64,000 bases of DNA from Serratia sp. FDAARGOS_506 (GCF_003812745.1 NZ_CP033831.1:3720001-3784000); one strand, 5' to 3'. Shown: positions 48,540 to 57,912, counted from the first letter of the stretch. The notes: a model not told the origin generated them from the letters alone. A program made the numbers and translations.

Positions 48540-50465
48540 ATGGCCCTGTTAAAAGAAAAAATTCGCGACCACTCTGCGGAAGAGAGGCTGTTTATCCGCC
48601 GGGCAGGCGTAGCGCTGGCGCTGGTGGTGGTCTGTTTCGGCGCGCTGATCGTCAATCTCTACCGGCTGCAAATCCGCCAACACGGCTTTTACCAGACGCG
48701 CTCCAACCAGAACGACATCAAGATGCTGCCGATCGCCCCCAGCCGCGGGCTGATCTTCGATCGCAACGGCATTCCGCTGGTGCGAAACGTGACACTGTAT
48801 CGTATCGAGGTCACGCCCAGCAAAATCAGTGACATGGCGGCACTGTTACAGGCACTGACGCCGATCGTCGACCTGACGCCGGAAGACATCAGCGCGTTTC
48901 GCGACGACATGCACCACAACAGCCGCTACAAACCGGTGACGCTCAAAGCAGGACTGAGCGACACCGAGGTGGCGCGTTTTGCCGTCAATCAATATCGTTT
49001 CGACGGGGTGACAATCGATACCTATCAACAGCGTGAATATCCTTACGGCGCCCAGCTGGCGCACGTGTTGGGCTATGTGTCGAAGATCAACGACAGCGAT
49101 CTCAAACGCTTGGACAAGGCTGGGCTGAGCGAGAACTATGCCGCCGACCGCAACATCGGCAAACAGGGCATCGAGGCCTATTACGAGTCCGAACTGCACG
49201 GCACCACCGGCTATCAGGAGGTGGAAGTCGATAACCACGGGCGGGTGATCCGCCTGCTGAAGGAGCAGCCGCCGAAGGCCGGCAAGAACATCTACCTGAC
49301 GCTGGATCTGCCGCTGCAGCAGTACATTGAATCGGTGCTGAAGGGGCAGCGCGCCGCCGTGGTGGTCGAAGATCCGCGCGACGGGGGCATCCTCGCGATG
49401 GTCTCCAGCCCCAGCTACGATCCCAATCCTTTCGTGAAAGGCATCGGCTATCAGGCCTATAAGGCGCTGCTGACCAACCCGGATTTGCCGCTGATCAATC
49501 GCGTCACTCAGGGCTTGTATCCGCCGGCGTCGACGGTGAAGCCCTACATGGCCGTTTCGGCGCTGTTCGCCGGGGTGATCACGCCCACTACCACCTTTTT
49601 TGGCGCGCCGACCTGGACGCTGCCCGGCACCGAACGCCGCTACCGCGACTGGCTGAAAACCGGCCATGGCATGCTCAATGTCACCAAAGCGATCGAGGAA
49701 TCCGCCGACACCTTCTTTTATCAGGTGGCGTATGAAATGGGCATCGATCGTATCCACCACTGGCTGAGTCAGTTCGGCTACGGCCAGTCCACCGGCATCG
49801 ATCTGAACGAAGAGTACCGCGGCGTGCTGCCGAGCCGCGACTGGAAGCTGAAGGTGCATAAAAAGGGCTGGTATCAGGGGGATACGGTTTCGGTGGGCAT
49901 CGGCCAGGGGTATTGGGTGGCGACGCCGATCCAGATGGTAAAAGCGCTGACCACGCTGATCAACAACGGCCAGGTGAAAACGCCGCATCTGCTGTATTCA
50001 CTGCAGCAGGGCAACCGGGTGACGCGCTACCAGCCGCCGGCGCAAGCGGCGCAGATCGGCGATCCCCATTCGCCTTACTGGGGCATAGTGCGCAACGGCA
50101 TGTACGGCATGGCCAATTTGCCGAACGGCACCGGTTACAAGCTGTTCCATACCGCACCGTATCAGATCGCCGCCAAATCCGGCACCTCGCAGGTGTTCAG
50201 CCTGAAGCAAAACCAAACTTATAACGCCAAAATGATCCCGGTGCGGCTGCGCGATCACATCTTCTATACGCTGTTCGCGCCTTATAAAACCCCACGGGTG
50301 GCGATGGCGCTGATCCTGGAAAATGGCGGCGGCGACGGCGTGGTGGCGGGGCCGACCGCTCGCGCGATCCTCGACCACATTTTTGACCCAGCCAACGCCC
50401 CGCAGCCCGGCGATACGGCGCAAAGTAAACCGCAGTTAAACGACAGTGCGGATGTGCAACGGTGA
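48540..50465 (+). CDS. PBP2 paralogue, class B penicillin-binding protein
   Basis: A 641-residue peptidoglycan transpeptidase of the MrdA (PBP2) family. It has one N-terminal anchor helix (about residues 21-41), the pedestal domain with the SRGLIFDRNG motif, and a transpeptidase domain with Ser331-x-x-Lys334 (PPASTVKP), the SAD triad element (ESADTFFYQVAYEMGID) and KSGTSQ near the end. Length and motifs are complete. The gene is not followed by rodA, as mrdA is, but by a PBP3-like gene, so it is an additional copy, comparable to the alternative PBP2 of Salmonella (PBP2SAL). Confidence 0.92.
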   Translation: MALLKEKIRDHSAEERLFIRRAGVALALVVVCFGALIVNLYRLQIRQHGFYQTRSNQNDIKMLPIAPSRGLIFDRNGIPLVRNVTLYRIEVTPSKISDMAALLQALTPIVDLTPEDISAFRDDMHHNSRYKPVTLKAGLSDTEVARFAVNQYRFDGVTIDTYQQREYPYGAQLAHVLGYVSKINDSDLKRLDKAGLSENYAADRNIGKQGIEAYYESELHGTTGYQEVEVDNHGRVIRLLKEQPPKAGKNIYLTLDLPLQQYIESVLKGQRAAVVVEDPRDGGILAMVSSPSYDPNPFVKGIGYQAYKALLTNPDLPLINRVTQGLYPPASTVKPYMAVSALFAGVITPTTTFFGAPTWTLPGTERRYRDWLKTGHGMLNVTKAIEESADTFFYQVAYEMGIDRIHHWLSQFGYGQSTGIDLNEEYRGVLPSRDWKLKVHKKGWYQGDTVSVGIGQGYWVATPIQMVKALTTLINNGQVKTPHLLYSLQQGNRVTRYQPPAQAAQIGDPHSPYWGIVRNGMYGMANLPNGTGYKLFHTAPYQIAAKSGTSQVFSLKQNQTYNAKMIPVRLRDHIFYTLFAPYKTPRVAMALILENGGGDGVVAGPTARAILDHIFDPANAPQPGDTAQSKPQLNDSADVQR

Positions 50466-50572
50466 TGCGGTTTGTTTTTACTTTCTTACAAACTGCAATC
50501 TCCTGACCATATCCGGCAAGGTAGACTGAAATAACACCATAAACCGAATAAAAACGCAGGGTTAACACAACA

Positions 50573-52291
50573 GTGGCGCCATCGACCAAAAAAAGCGGTA
50601 AAACCTATTCCACAGTTCGTTTCGGCTGGATTTGCGCCGGCATGCTGGTCTGTTTTTTTCTGTTGGCGTTCAGGGTCGGCTACCTGCAGCTGCTGGAACA
50701 TCAACAGCTGGCGGATCAGGCCGACCAGCGCTCTATCCGCACCCAGGTGGTGCCGACCAACCGCGCCATGATCACCGATCGCAACGATGAGGCGCTGGCG
50801 GTCAGCGTGTCGTCCAAAGACATCGTGCTGGATCCGAAACACATTCTCGATACTCAGACCGACACCGGCAACGAGCGTTGGCAGAGCATGGCCAACGTGC
50901 TGAAGATCCCGCTGGCGGACGTGCAGCATTTGATCCAGAGCAACGCGCGCAAGCGTTTCGTCTATCTGGCGCGCAAGGTGGAGGACGACAACGCCGCCTA
51001 CATCAGCAAACTGCACCTGACCGGCGTCAGCACCGAGCAGGATTTCAGCCGTTTTTATCCGATGGGCCAGGACGCCGCCGGGCTGATCGGCATCGTCGGC
51101 CAGGATAATCAGGGGCTGGAGGGCATCGAGCTGGGCTTCAACCCGCTGTTGCAGGGCAAAAACGGCCTGCGTGTCTATCAGAAGGACGGCAGTGGCGCGG
51201 TGATCGGTGTGCTAAAAAGCGTGGATCCGGTGCCGCCGCCGAACGTGACGCTCAGCATCGACAAATTTATCCAGTACGTGCTCTATGCGCAGATCCGCGA
51301 TGGCGTGGTGGCTAACCAGGCCGACTCCGGCTGTGCGGTGCTGGTCAAGATCGACACCGGCGAGATCCTCGGCATGGCCAGCTACCCGTCGTTCAACCCG
51401 AACAACTATGGCAGTACCCCGGCGAAAGACATTCGCAACGTGTGCAGCAGCGACAGCTTCGAACCGGGCTCGACGGTGAAACCGGTGGTGGTGATGGTGG
51501 GGTTGGAGCATAAGCTGATCCGGCCGGATACGGTGCTGGACACCACGCCGTATCGGGTGAACGGTCACCTGATCAAAGACGTCGGCCACTGGTCGAAGTT
51601 GACCATCACCGGCGTGTTGCAAAAATCGAGCGACATCGCGGTATCGCACATTGCGCTGGCGCTGCCGGCCACGGTGCTGCCGGCGGTCTATCGCAGCTTT
51701 GGCCTGGGGCGGCCAACCGAGCTTGGCATCGGCAACGAGAGCAGCGGCTATCTGCCGCAGCATCGTGAACGCTGGGCCGATATCGAACGCGCTACCTTCT
51801 CCTTCGGCTATGGGTTGCGCGTGACGCCGCTGCAGATGGCGCGCGAGTACGCCGCTATCGGTTCCTTCGGCATTTATCGGCCGCTGTCGATCACCAAGGT
51901 GACGCCGCCGGTGATGGGGCAACGTATTCTGCCCGCGGATACGGTACGATCCGTGGTGCATATGATGGAGAGCGATGCCTTGCCGGGCGGCAGCGGAGTG
52001 AGCGCCGCAGTGCCGGGCTACCGGCTGGCGATCAAAACCGGTACCGCCGAGAAAATGGGCCCGAGCGGCAAATACGACGGCGGCTACATTAACTACACCG
52101 CCGGCGTGGCGCCGGCCAGCGATCCGCAGGTGGCGCTGGTGGTGATGGTCAACAACCCGAAAGCCGGCAAGCACTTCGGCGGTTCGGTAGCCGGGCCGGT
52201 GTTCGGCAAGATCATGGCCCAGGTGCTGGAGCACATGAATATTCTGCCGGATGCCCAGCCGCTTAACGTGGTGTCGTCGGTCAAGGGGTAA
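50573..52291 (+). CDS. PBP3 (FtsI) paralogue, class B penicillin-binding protein
   Basis: A 572-residue transpeptidase of the FtsI family with an N-terminal anchor (about residues 16-36), RAMITDRNDEALAVS, and active-site motifs Ser300-Thr-Val-Lys303 (EPGSTVKP), SSD (352-354, where E. coli FtsI has SSN) and Lys488-Thr-Gly-Thr491. It starts with GTG 107 bp after the PBP2-like gene and should form an operon with it. The Asn-to-Asp change in the second motif is unusual for the family. Context (no mur/fts genes) shows it is a second copy, like PBP3SAL of Salmonella. Its 3' end overlaps the next gene by 11 bp. Confidence 0.92.
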   Translation: MAPSTKKSGKTYSTVRFGWICAGMLVCFFLLAFRVGYLQLLEHQQLADQADQRSIRTQVVPTNRAMITDRNDEALAVSVSSKDIVLDPKHILDTQTDTGNERWQSMANVLKIPLADVQHLIQSNARKRFVYLARKVEDDNAAYISKLHLTGVSTEQDFSRFYPMGQDAAGLIGIVGQDNQGLEGIELGFNPLLQGKNGLRVYQKDGSGAVIGVLKSVDPVPPPNVTLSIDKFIQYVLYAQIRDGVVANQADSGCAVLVKIDTGEILGMASYPSFNPNNYGSTPAKDIRNVCSSDSFEPGSTVKPVVVMVGLEHKLIRPDTVLDTTPYRVNGHLIKDVGHWSKLTITGVLQKSSDIAVSHIALALPATVLPAVYRSFGLGRPTELGIGNESSGYLPQHRERWADIERATFSFGYGLRVTPLQMAREYAAIGSFGIYRPLSITKVTPPVMGQRILPADTVRSVVHMMESDALPGGSGVSAAVPGYRLAIKTGTAEKMGPSGKYDGGYINYTAGVAPASDPQVALVVMVNNPKAGKHFGGSVAGPVFGKIMAQVLEHMNILPDAQPLNVVSSVKG

Positions 52292-52688
52292 TCGAGGGGG
52301 ATTCCAGCAGGCGCTTCAGCGCCTGCAGATCGGCGTTCACCAGCCCGGCGTCGCGGGCGAACAGCGCGTCGTCCATGCCCGGCTGGCGAAACAGGGTGAA
52401 GATCACCTCGGTGCCGTGCCGGTTGGCGAGCGCGCGCAGCGGCACATAGACTACGCCGCCGTCCGGCAGCGTCACCCAATGATCCAGCACGCCGAAGGCA
52501 TTCGGCGCGCTGAAGCGAATGTGGATCGGCCCTTGTGGGGTCTCCGCCACCCAGTCTTCACCTTCCCGCCGCAAGCTGTTGGCTAACCCTTTGGCCCACA
52601 AGGGGAAGTTTTCCGGCTGGCTGAGAAAGGCATACACCTCGTCACAGGGGCGGTTGATGGCGACATGCAGCGTTTGTGCGCTCAGCAT
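52281..52688 (-). CDS. SRPBCC/START-like protein
   Basis: A 135-residue polyketide-cyclase/AHSA1-type protein: TLHVAINRPCDEVYAFLSQPENFPLWAKGL at the N terminus and a long C-terminal helix (ADLQALKRLLES). It probably binds a hydrophobic ligand; function unknown. Convergent overlap with the PBP3-like gene. Confidence 0.8.
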   Translation of the reverse strand: MLSAQTLHVAINRPCDEVYAFLSQPENFPLWAKGLANSLRREGEDWVAETPQGPIHIRFSAPNAFGVLDHWVTLPDGGVVYVPLRALANRHGTEVIFTLFRQPGMDDALFARDAGLVNADLQALKRLLESPSITP

Positions 52689-52736
52689 CGTGGGTTCTCC
52701 GGTTGGCGGCGATACTTCAGTGTAGATCCCGCCGCC

Positions 52737-53974
52737 TCAGAAGTAGTAACCGATGTTCACGTTGGTGCGAAAATACCATTTATTGCTGCCGGAGGACTGG
52801 GTGCCGGTCCAGCCGGTGGCGTTTTCCACGCCGCCCCACGGGTTGGCGTTCTGCGCCCAGGTCAGATCCACCCACAGCATCACCGGCATGGCGAAGACCT
52901 GTACCCCCAGCGTGTTCATTTTAGAGTCAGATCCGCCGTGCCTATCCTTCCAGAGCACGCTGTAATCGTTGTAGAACCGCAGCTTTTTCACCGGCCCCCA
53001 GGGCACGTCGACGTCGCGCGCCAGGTTGATGGCGGCGGTGGTGGCCTGCGACGGGATAAGATAGGCCGGCGTGAGCCCGTTGCCCCCCATCAGGATCACT
53101 GAATTGTTGGCCCCGGCCGGGCCTTTGGCGTCGTAACCGTAGCGGATCACCTGGCCGGACAGATGCCAGGGATCGTAATTCACCAGCGTATGCAGGCCTG
53201 CCGCCCAGAAGCTGCCGTTATCGCCGCTCGCCTGGTTGTAGAGCCGCGAGGCCGCCAGCGAACCGCCGAGCTCATTGTCCCAGCCGCCCTGATGGAAAGC
53301 GCGCGTCAGCCGCAGGTTTACCTGATCGCGCTTTTCGTTGCGCTGCAGGTGCTGTGACGCATAGTTGGTGTTTTTCAGATCGTCGTAACTGGCGACGTCG
53401 GGGGCGTAACGCACGCCGGTCGGCATCATGCGCGGGTAGTAGGCGGCATCGAAGGCCCAATCGTCATGCTGGTATTGGTATTTGGCCCCCAGCCCGGTGT
53501 TGACGCCGAAACCGAGATAAAACGGAATGCCGTACGACCAGCCGAACTGCGGGTAGGGCATCAGGCCGAACGGTTTGAACGGCGCGCCGAGCTGCACGGC
53601 GGAGCGCTCAGACAGGTGGTAGCCGATATAGGCGCGGTCGATGGCGTATTTGCGCCGATCCTGAAACCAGAATCCGCTATCGAAAAACACGTCGTTTACC
53701 TGGCCGGCGGCATCGATGCGAAAGGCGTCAAAGCGTAAATGTGGAGGATTCCGATAATTGCTGCTGTGCCAATCTTCATAGCGATAATTGGCGCGCAGTG
53801 CGCCACCGATATCAATATTCTTTTTATTATCTTCGCTTTGCCAATGAATATGCGGAAATGCCGGGCGACTTTTTTTACCGGCGCCGGGGTGGCGACAGCG
53901 TCGTTGGGTAATGCGGAGGTGGTTGCGTAACTTACTGGTGAAGCAAGAAAAAAACAAAGCATAATCTTGCGCAT
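52737..53974 (-). pseudogene. Outer-membrane porin gene split by a homopolymer frameshift
   Basis: Reading from 53974, codons encode a signal peptide (MRKIMLCFFLASPVSYAT) and ALPNDAVATPAPVKK in one frame. The mature barrel (RPAFPHIHWQSEDNKKN, then about 375 residues ending FRTNVNIGYYF with a terminal Phe typical of porins) continues in another frame. The switch is at a run of seven T on the plus strand (A7 in the coding strand, 53870-53876): one more A would join the frames. Many Tyr/Trp/Gly-rich alternating strands (GLGAKYQYQHDDWAFDAAYYP) support a beta-barrel, perhaps DcaP/OprP-like. It may be a true frameshift, phase variation or a sequencing error. Confidence 0.8.
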
Positions 53975-54310
53975 GCCTGGCCCCTGAAAAGAATGGACTG
54001 TTTATTAAGGCGAGCGAGTTTCACCTGTGAATAGGACGATTTCGCTCATCGGTTTTATATTTGAGACGATTTTGTTGAGCGTTTCATATATTAAATTCTG
54101 CATCGATTAATATATGAAACTTTGTTTTTCGTTTAATGGAAAAACTATAAATCCAGTATTAAACAAGTCAAGAAATAAAAATAAGAGTTGACGAACAATA
54201 CCAAATTTTTGGCCTTTTCGGTCTGTGGGGGCTAGGCAAAGCAGGCTGAAATATTAGTGTCATCAATGCCCGCTAGACTCGCAGCATCCTGATATTACTG
54301 AATAAAAATC
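53975..54310. promoter_or_regulatory. Divergent region between the porin and chemoreceptor genes
   Basis: A 336-bp AT-rich gap with promoters for both genes. It contains the 14-bp inverted repeat at 54081-54120. A TTGACG hexamer lies at 54188 but no convincing -10 partner was fixed, and no flagellar class 3 (FliA) promoter was recognised before the chemoreceptor gene. Confidence 0.5.
54081..54120. repeat. Perfect 14-bp inverted repeat upstream of the porin gene
   Basis: GTTTCATATATTAA (54081-54094) and its exact complement TTAATATATGAAAC (54107-54120) are separated by 12 bases. It is AT-rich with no T tract after it, about 107 bp upstream of the porin start and 190 bp upstream of the chemoreceptor gene. 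It looks like a regulator-binding site rather than a terminator. Confidence 0.65.
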
Positions 54311-55930
54311 ATGAACATAAAACTGACACTCGGCCGCAGGGTAAAACCTGCGGCAGCGCTGCCGCGCGCGTTTGGCTTCGGCAAGAGCATGGGCTTATTA
54401 AGTGGCGTAATTTGCGTTATCGCGCTATTTTCTCTGCTTCAATTGTTTTCCACGGTATTTATTTCCAATATTTTGCGCGACGCCAAGGTTAATCTGGTGA
54501 TGGGCGATGCGTTGCATCGCCAGCAGGCGACGATGGATCGCGCCAGGCTGTCGCTGCTGACGGCCAGCGACACGCTGAACCGTGCGGGCATCTATTATCT
54601 GCAGGATAAAGCCACCGGTTCTGACGGCAGTTGGCACAGCCAGCTGGATGAGTCGTTGGCGGCGTTGCAGGCTTCACGGCAGGCGTTCGCCCAGTTCGAG
54701 CGTTTGAGCGCGGGTGCGCCCGAGGCGGCGGGCGCCCTGAAGGACAGCTACCGCCTGTTTTATGACGGTCTGAAAGAGCAGGCGCAAGGGTTGCAGGGCA
54801 GCAGTATCGATGCGTTTTTTGCCGTGCCGATCCAGGCATTTCAGGCGGATTTCAACGAGAAGTATCTCTCTTACCAGGCGCTGAACGCACGGCGCGGTGA
54901 TGACGTCAACGTGCGGCAATTGGCGGCGCTGGAGCAGGCCAAAATCTTTGCGCTCGGCGCGCTGGCCGCGCTGGCGCTGATCGCCGTGGGGGTATGGTTC
55001 GGTGTCTCTCGTTGGGTGATCGTACCGTTGCAGCGGGCGATCGCGCACCTCAACGTGCTGGCCGCCGGCGATCTTTCTCGGCCGCTGCCGCCTGAGCGGG
55101 CGTTCAACCGCGAGATGCGTCAGCTGCAAACCAGCATTGGCCATATGCAGGGCGGCCTGCAGCAGCTGGTGAGCGAAGTGCGCGATGCAGCGAGCGGGAT
55201 CTTGAACGGCGTCGTGCGACTGACGGACGGCAATCGACAGTTAACGGTGCAGTCGGCAAAGCAGGACGGCGAATTGCAGTTGGCGACCGAGCACGTGCAG
55301 CAGCTGGCGGCGCGGGTGGAAGAGAACGGTCAATACGCGCAGCAGGCCAGCCAACGAACCGAACAGGCCCGGCAGTGCGCCGGCGTCGGTGAGCAGACGA
55401 TGCAAACCGTCAATGTTTCGATGCAAGGGATCGTCAACCAATCGGCCGAGATGCGGGGCATCGTCGCGCTGATCGACAGCGTAGCGTTCCAGACCAATAT
55501 TCTGGCTCTGAATGCGGCGATCGAGGCCGCGCACGCCGGTGTTCACGGCCGCGGCTTTGCCATCGTGGCCAAAGAGGTTGGCCTGTTGGCGCAAAAGAGC
55601 AGCCATTCGACGCGCGATATCCAGCAGTTGATCAACCGTTCGCTGCAGCAAATCGATCAAGGTTCGCAGGCGGTGGAGCTGCTGACGAGCAACCTGCGCC
55701 AGATTATCGATCTGGTGAACAAATGCAGTGTGCTGATGGGGGAAATCTCCCTGGCGTCGCTCAATCAGGGGGAGAGCATTCGGGACGTGACGGCACGCAT
55801 TGCGGCGCTGAATCAGGTGGCGCGGCAAACCGGTACGCTGGTGAGCGCGGTGACCGAAACTTCGCAACTGTTGCAGGACGAGTCGGAACGACTGGAAAAA
55901 GCGGTGGCGCGCTTCAGGCTGCCTGCGTAA
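54311..55930 (+). CDS. Methyl-accepting chemotaxis protein
   Basis: A 539-residue chemoreceptor. TM1 is near residues 28-52, a TarH-type four-helix periplasmic sensor follows (about 53-210), then TM2 (about 212-235), a HAMP domain, and the signalling hairpin with tip [15 protein letters not shown] and [12 protein letters not shown] (about 395-430). The ligand is unknown. There is no C-terminal NWETF-like pentapeptide, so it would rely on other receptors for methylation enzymes. It is monocistronic with no che or fla genes nearby. Confidence 0.92.
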   Translation: MNIKLTLGRRVKPAAALPRAFGFGKSMGLLSGVICVIALFSLLQLFSTVFISNILRDAKVNLVMGDALHRQQATMDRARLSLLTASDTLNRAGIYYLQDKATGSDGSWHSQLDESLAALQASRQAFAQFERLSAGAPEAAGALKDSYRLFYDGLKEQAQGLQGSSIDAFFAVPIQAFQADFNEKYLSYQALNARRGDDVNVRQLAALEQAKIFALGALAALALIAVGVWFGVSRWVIVPLQRAIAHLNVLAAGDLSRPLPPERAFNREMRQLQTSIGHMQGGLQQLVSEVRDAASGILNGVVRLTDGNRQLTVQSAKQDGELQLATEHVQQLAARVEENGQYAQQASQRTEQARQCAGVGEQTMQTVNVSMQGIVNQSAEMRGIVALIDSVAFQTNILALNAAIEAAHAGVHGRGFAIVAKEVGLLAQKSSHSTRDIQQLINRSLQQIDQGSQAVELLTSNLRQIIDLVNKCSVLMGEISLASLNQGESIRDVTARIAALNQVARQTGTLVSAVTETSQLLQDESERLEKAVARFRLPA

Positions 55931-56018
55931 TCAACCACTCCGGGCGGGGTAATTAATAATAAAGCTGCGCGTAACGCTATTTATTATTTCTCGTCCTCTG
56001 AGAAAATTCAGCGGGTTA

Positions 56019-56065
56019 AATAAAAGAACAGGCCGGCGCTTATGGATTAAAAAAACGCCGGCCTG
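56019..56065 (-). terminator. Terminator of osmB
   Basis: Perfect 10-bp stem (CAGGCCGGCG at 56029-56038, CGCCGGCCTG at 56056-56065). On the minus strand it is followed by TTCTTTTATTT, giving a U-rich tail. It lies 24 bp after the osmB stop. Confidence 0.75.
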
Positions 56066-56088
56066 CAGAAATTATTTTGATGGGATGA

Positions 56089-56301
56089 TTAACGGCTGGT
56101 CTGGTGCCCGATAATGCCGCCCAACGCTGCACCGCCGAGGGTACCCAGCGTGCTGCCGTCGGTCAGCACAGCGCCGCCGACTGCGCCGACGCCCGCGCCG
56201 ATCGCCGTGTTGCGATCGCGATTGGACATATGCCCACATGCGGTAACGGAAAGCGTCGCCGTCACCACCACCAATACACCTGCGGCACGTTTAATATTCA
56301 T
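56089..56301 (-). CDS. osmB: Osmotically inducible lipoprotein OsmB
   Basis: A 70-residue lipoprotein precursor with lipobox SVTAC (Cys22) and a glycine-zipper core (AIGAGVGAVGGAVLTDGSTLG, shortened) that closely matches E. coli OsmB, including RDRNTAIGAG and GGIIGHQ. Attached to the outer membrane. In E. coli it is induced by osmotic stress, stationary phase and the Rcs system; such control is assumed here. Confidence 0.92.
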   Translation of the reverse strand: MNIKRAAGVLVVVTATLSVTACGHMSNRDRNTAIGAGVGAVGGAVLTDGSTLGTLGGAALGGIIGHQTSR

Positions 56302-56532
56302 AATGAGTTCCTGGTAAATTGACTGATTAATGGATTAAAAATAATCCGATTAATCCGTCGGTAGAAGTTGGGATGAATGTATTCCTCCGTAAGAAAATCG
56401 AACAGGTAAAAATTCTTAATTTTGCGGCGGCGAAAAGCGATTGCTCGCCGAATGCGCGGCCGCCGGCAAAACCGCTGGTCTATACTGGGAAGACGCCTCG
56501 CGGGGGACGGGGCGCACACTCTGGAGGCCGCC

Positions 56533-56928
56533 ATGTCCGATCTCGTTTCCGCGTCCGGCAAACCGGTGAAAATCCCCGGTCCGGATCATCCAATCACCTT
56601 GAACCGTCATCCGGCGCGGGTTGTCGTGCGCGCTGCCGGGCAAACCCTGGCCGACAGCCGCAACGCGCTTATCTTGCAGGAAGCCAACTATCCGCCGGTG
56701 TTTTACTTCCCGCGCGAAGACGTGAATATGGCGCTGTTGCAAAAAAACGAGCACGTCAGCTACTGCCCTTATAAGGGCGACTGCAGTTATTTCTCCCTTG
56801 CGTTAAACGGCGAACAGGGGGCCAATACGGCCTGGAGCTATGAAATGCCCTACAACGCCGTAGTGGCGATCAAGGATCATCTGGCGTTTTATCCCGATAA
56901 AGTGGCGGAGATCCGTGCCGAAGCGTGA
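56533..56928 (+). CDS. DUF427 family protein
   Basis: A 131-residue protein of the DUF427 family, which has a small beta-rich fold and no established function. Characteristic segments are VYYPREDV-like (FYFPREDVNMALL) and CPYKGDCSYFSL with WSYEMPY. The ATG at 56533 lies eight bases after GGAGG. It is monocistronic. Confidence 0.85.
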   Translation: MSDLVSASGKPVKIPGPDHPITLNRHPARVVVRAAGQTLADSRNALILQEANYPPVFYFPREDVNMALLQKNEHVSYCPYKGDCSYFSLALNGEQGANTAWSYEMPYNAVVAIKDHLAFYPDKVAEIRAEA

Positions 56929-57059
56929 ATTGCCGCCGCCATCCGGCGGGGGCAGGTTGACATTTTTATTGCCCCTACTCATTATGTGTATTACCGGAAA
57001 TTGATACGCTTTCCTTATGTTTTAATCCGACATAAACGAAACTCTGAGCAGGTGCCAAG

Positions 57060-57530
57060 GTGTCTACCTCTACGCGATTTGCCGTTGCCATCCACATTCT
57101 GACCAATATCACGCTGTGTCGTGGGCAGACGGTGCGTTCCGAAGATATCGCGCGCAGCGTCAACACCAACCCGACGGTGGTGCGCCGTATCCTCGGCGCG
57201 CTTGCGGAGGCGGGGCTGACCTATTCACAGATGGGGCAAGGCGGCGGGGCGCTGCTGGCGCGGCCGGCGGAAGCGATCTCGCTGCTGGACGTGTATCGCG
57301 CGGTAGAGGATCAACCGTACTTCATGCTGCACCGTGCCCGGCCTAACGATGCGTGCTATATTGGCCACGCCATTACCCCGGTGCTGGAGCAAGAGTTTGC
57401 GCGCGTCGGTCACGCGTTGGAAGCCAGCCTGGCGCAAACCAGCATCGCTGAAATGGCCGGGCAGGTCGAACGGCGCGCCGGCTATCCTTTTGTCCCTTGT
57501 TCGCCGCAATATCAAGCGGATACGCAATAA
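57060..57530 (+). CDS. Rrf2-family transcriptional regulator
   Basis: A 156-residue winged-helix regulator (RFAVAIHILTNI, SEDIARSVNTNPTVVRRILG). It lacks the three-Cys cluster of IscR/NsrR and has Cys in NDACYIGH, like YwnA-type members. It starts with GTG after AGGTG. The AT-rich stretch upstream (56929-57059) should hold its promoter. The target is unknown. Confidence 0.85.
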   Translation: MSTSTRFAVAIHILTNITLCRGQTVRSEDIARSVNTNPTVVRRILGALAEAGLTYSQMGQGGGALLARPAEAISLLDVYRAVEDQPYFMLHRARPNDACYIGHAITPVLEQEFARVGHALEASLAQTSIAEMAGQVERRAGYPFVPCSPQYQADTQ

Positions 57531-57577
57531 AAACCACGCCAATCCCTTCATCGTACAGAGCATTTTTTGCATTGCTT

Positions 57578-57602
57578 TAATGTAATTGTGTAAGTTACAT
57601 TA
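57578..57602. repeat. Perfect 8-bp inverted repeat upstream of acrZ
   Basis: TAATGTAA-N9-TTACATTA (25 bp in total), with a nested TGTAA-G-TTACA at 57589-57599. It is 13 bp upstream of the CRP-like site and about 120 bp before acrZ. Its symmetry fits a dimeric regulator, perhaps the adjacent Rrf2 protein. Confidence 0.55.
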
Positions 57603-57614
57603 GCTCGCATCAAG

Positions 57615-57630
57615 TGTGATGTAGCTCACG
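57615..57630 (+). promoter_or_regulatory. CRP-like site upstream of acrZ
   Basis: TGTGA-TGTAGC-TCACG matches the CRP consensus except for the last base. It is 93 bp before the acrZ ATG, compatible with activation. Confidence 0.6.
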
Positions 57631-57722
57631 TTTTAGACTGCTTCCCCACGATACTCAACCGATTGGCCGGAAACCTTTTCTTCCGGCGTAGATTCGCTGT
57701 GCTTATAAACCAGGAGAGAACG

Positions 57723-57857
57723 ATGTTAGAAATGATTGAAAGCTTGGCCACGGTGGTGGTCCTGGTGCCGGTAATGGTGGCCGTCTTGCTCGGCGCGATT
57801 TACGGCCTGGGTGAAGTGTTCAACGTCTTTTCCGCTATCGGCCGCAAAAACGGCTGA
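57723..57857 (+). CDS. acrZ: AcrZ, small accessory protein of the AcrAB-TolC pump
   Basis: A 44-residue single-helix membrane protein. It parallels E. coli AcrZ (about 49 residues) through MLEMIESL, VPVMVAVLLGAIYGLGEVFN and a polar KNG tail. AcrZ lies in the membrane against AcrB and improves export of some drugs, such as chloramphenicol and tetracycline. An AGGAGAG site precedes the ATG. In E. coli acrZ lies next to the mod genes; none is found here. Confidence 0.9.
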   Translation: MLEMIESLATVVVLVPVMVAVLLGAIYGLGEVFNVFSAIGRKNG

Positions 57858-57867
57858 TCGGCACGCA

Positions 57868-57893
57868 GGGGGCGCTCAGCCCCCGGCTCTTTT
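57868..57893 (+). terminator. Terminator after acrZ
   Basis: GGGGGC-GCTCA-GCCCCC stem followed by GGCTCTTTT, 10 bp after the acrZ stop. Confidence 0.65.
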
Positions 57894-57912
57894 ATCTCCT
57901 CTCCTCTCCTCT

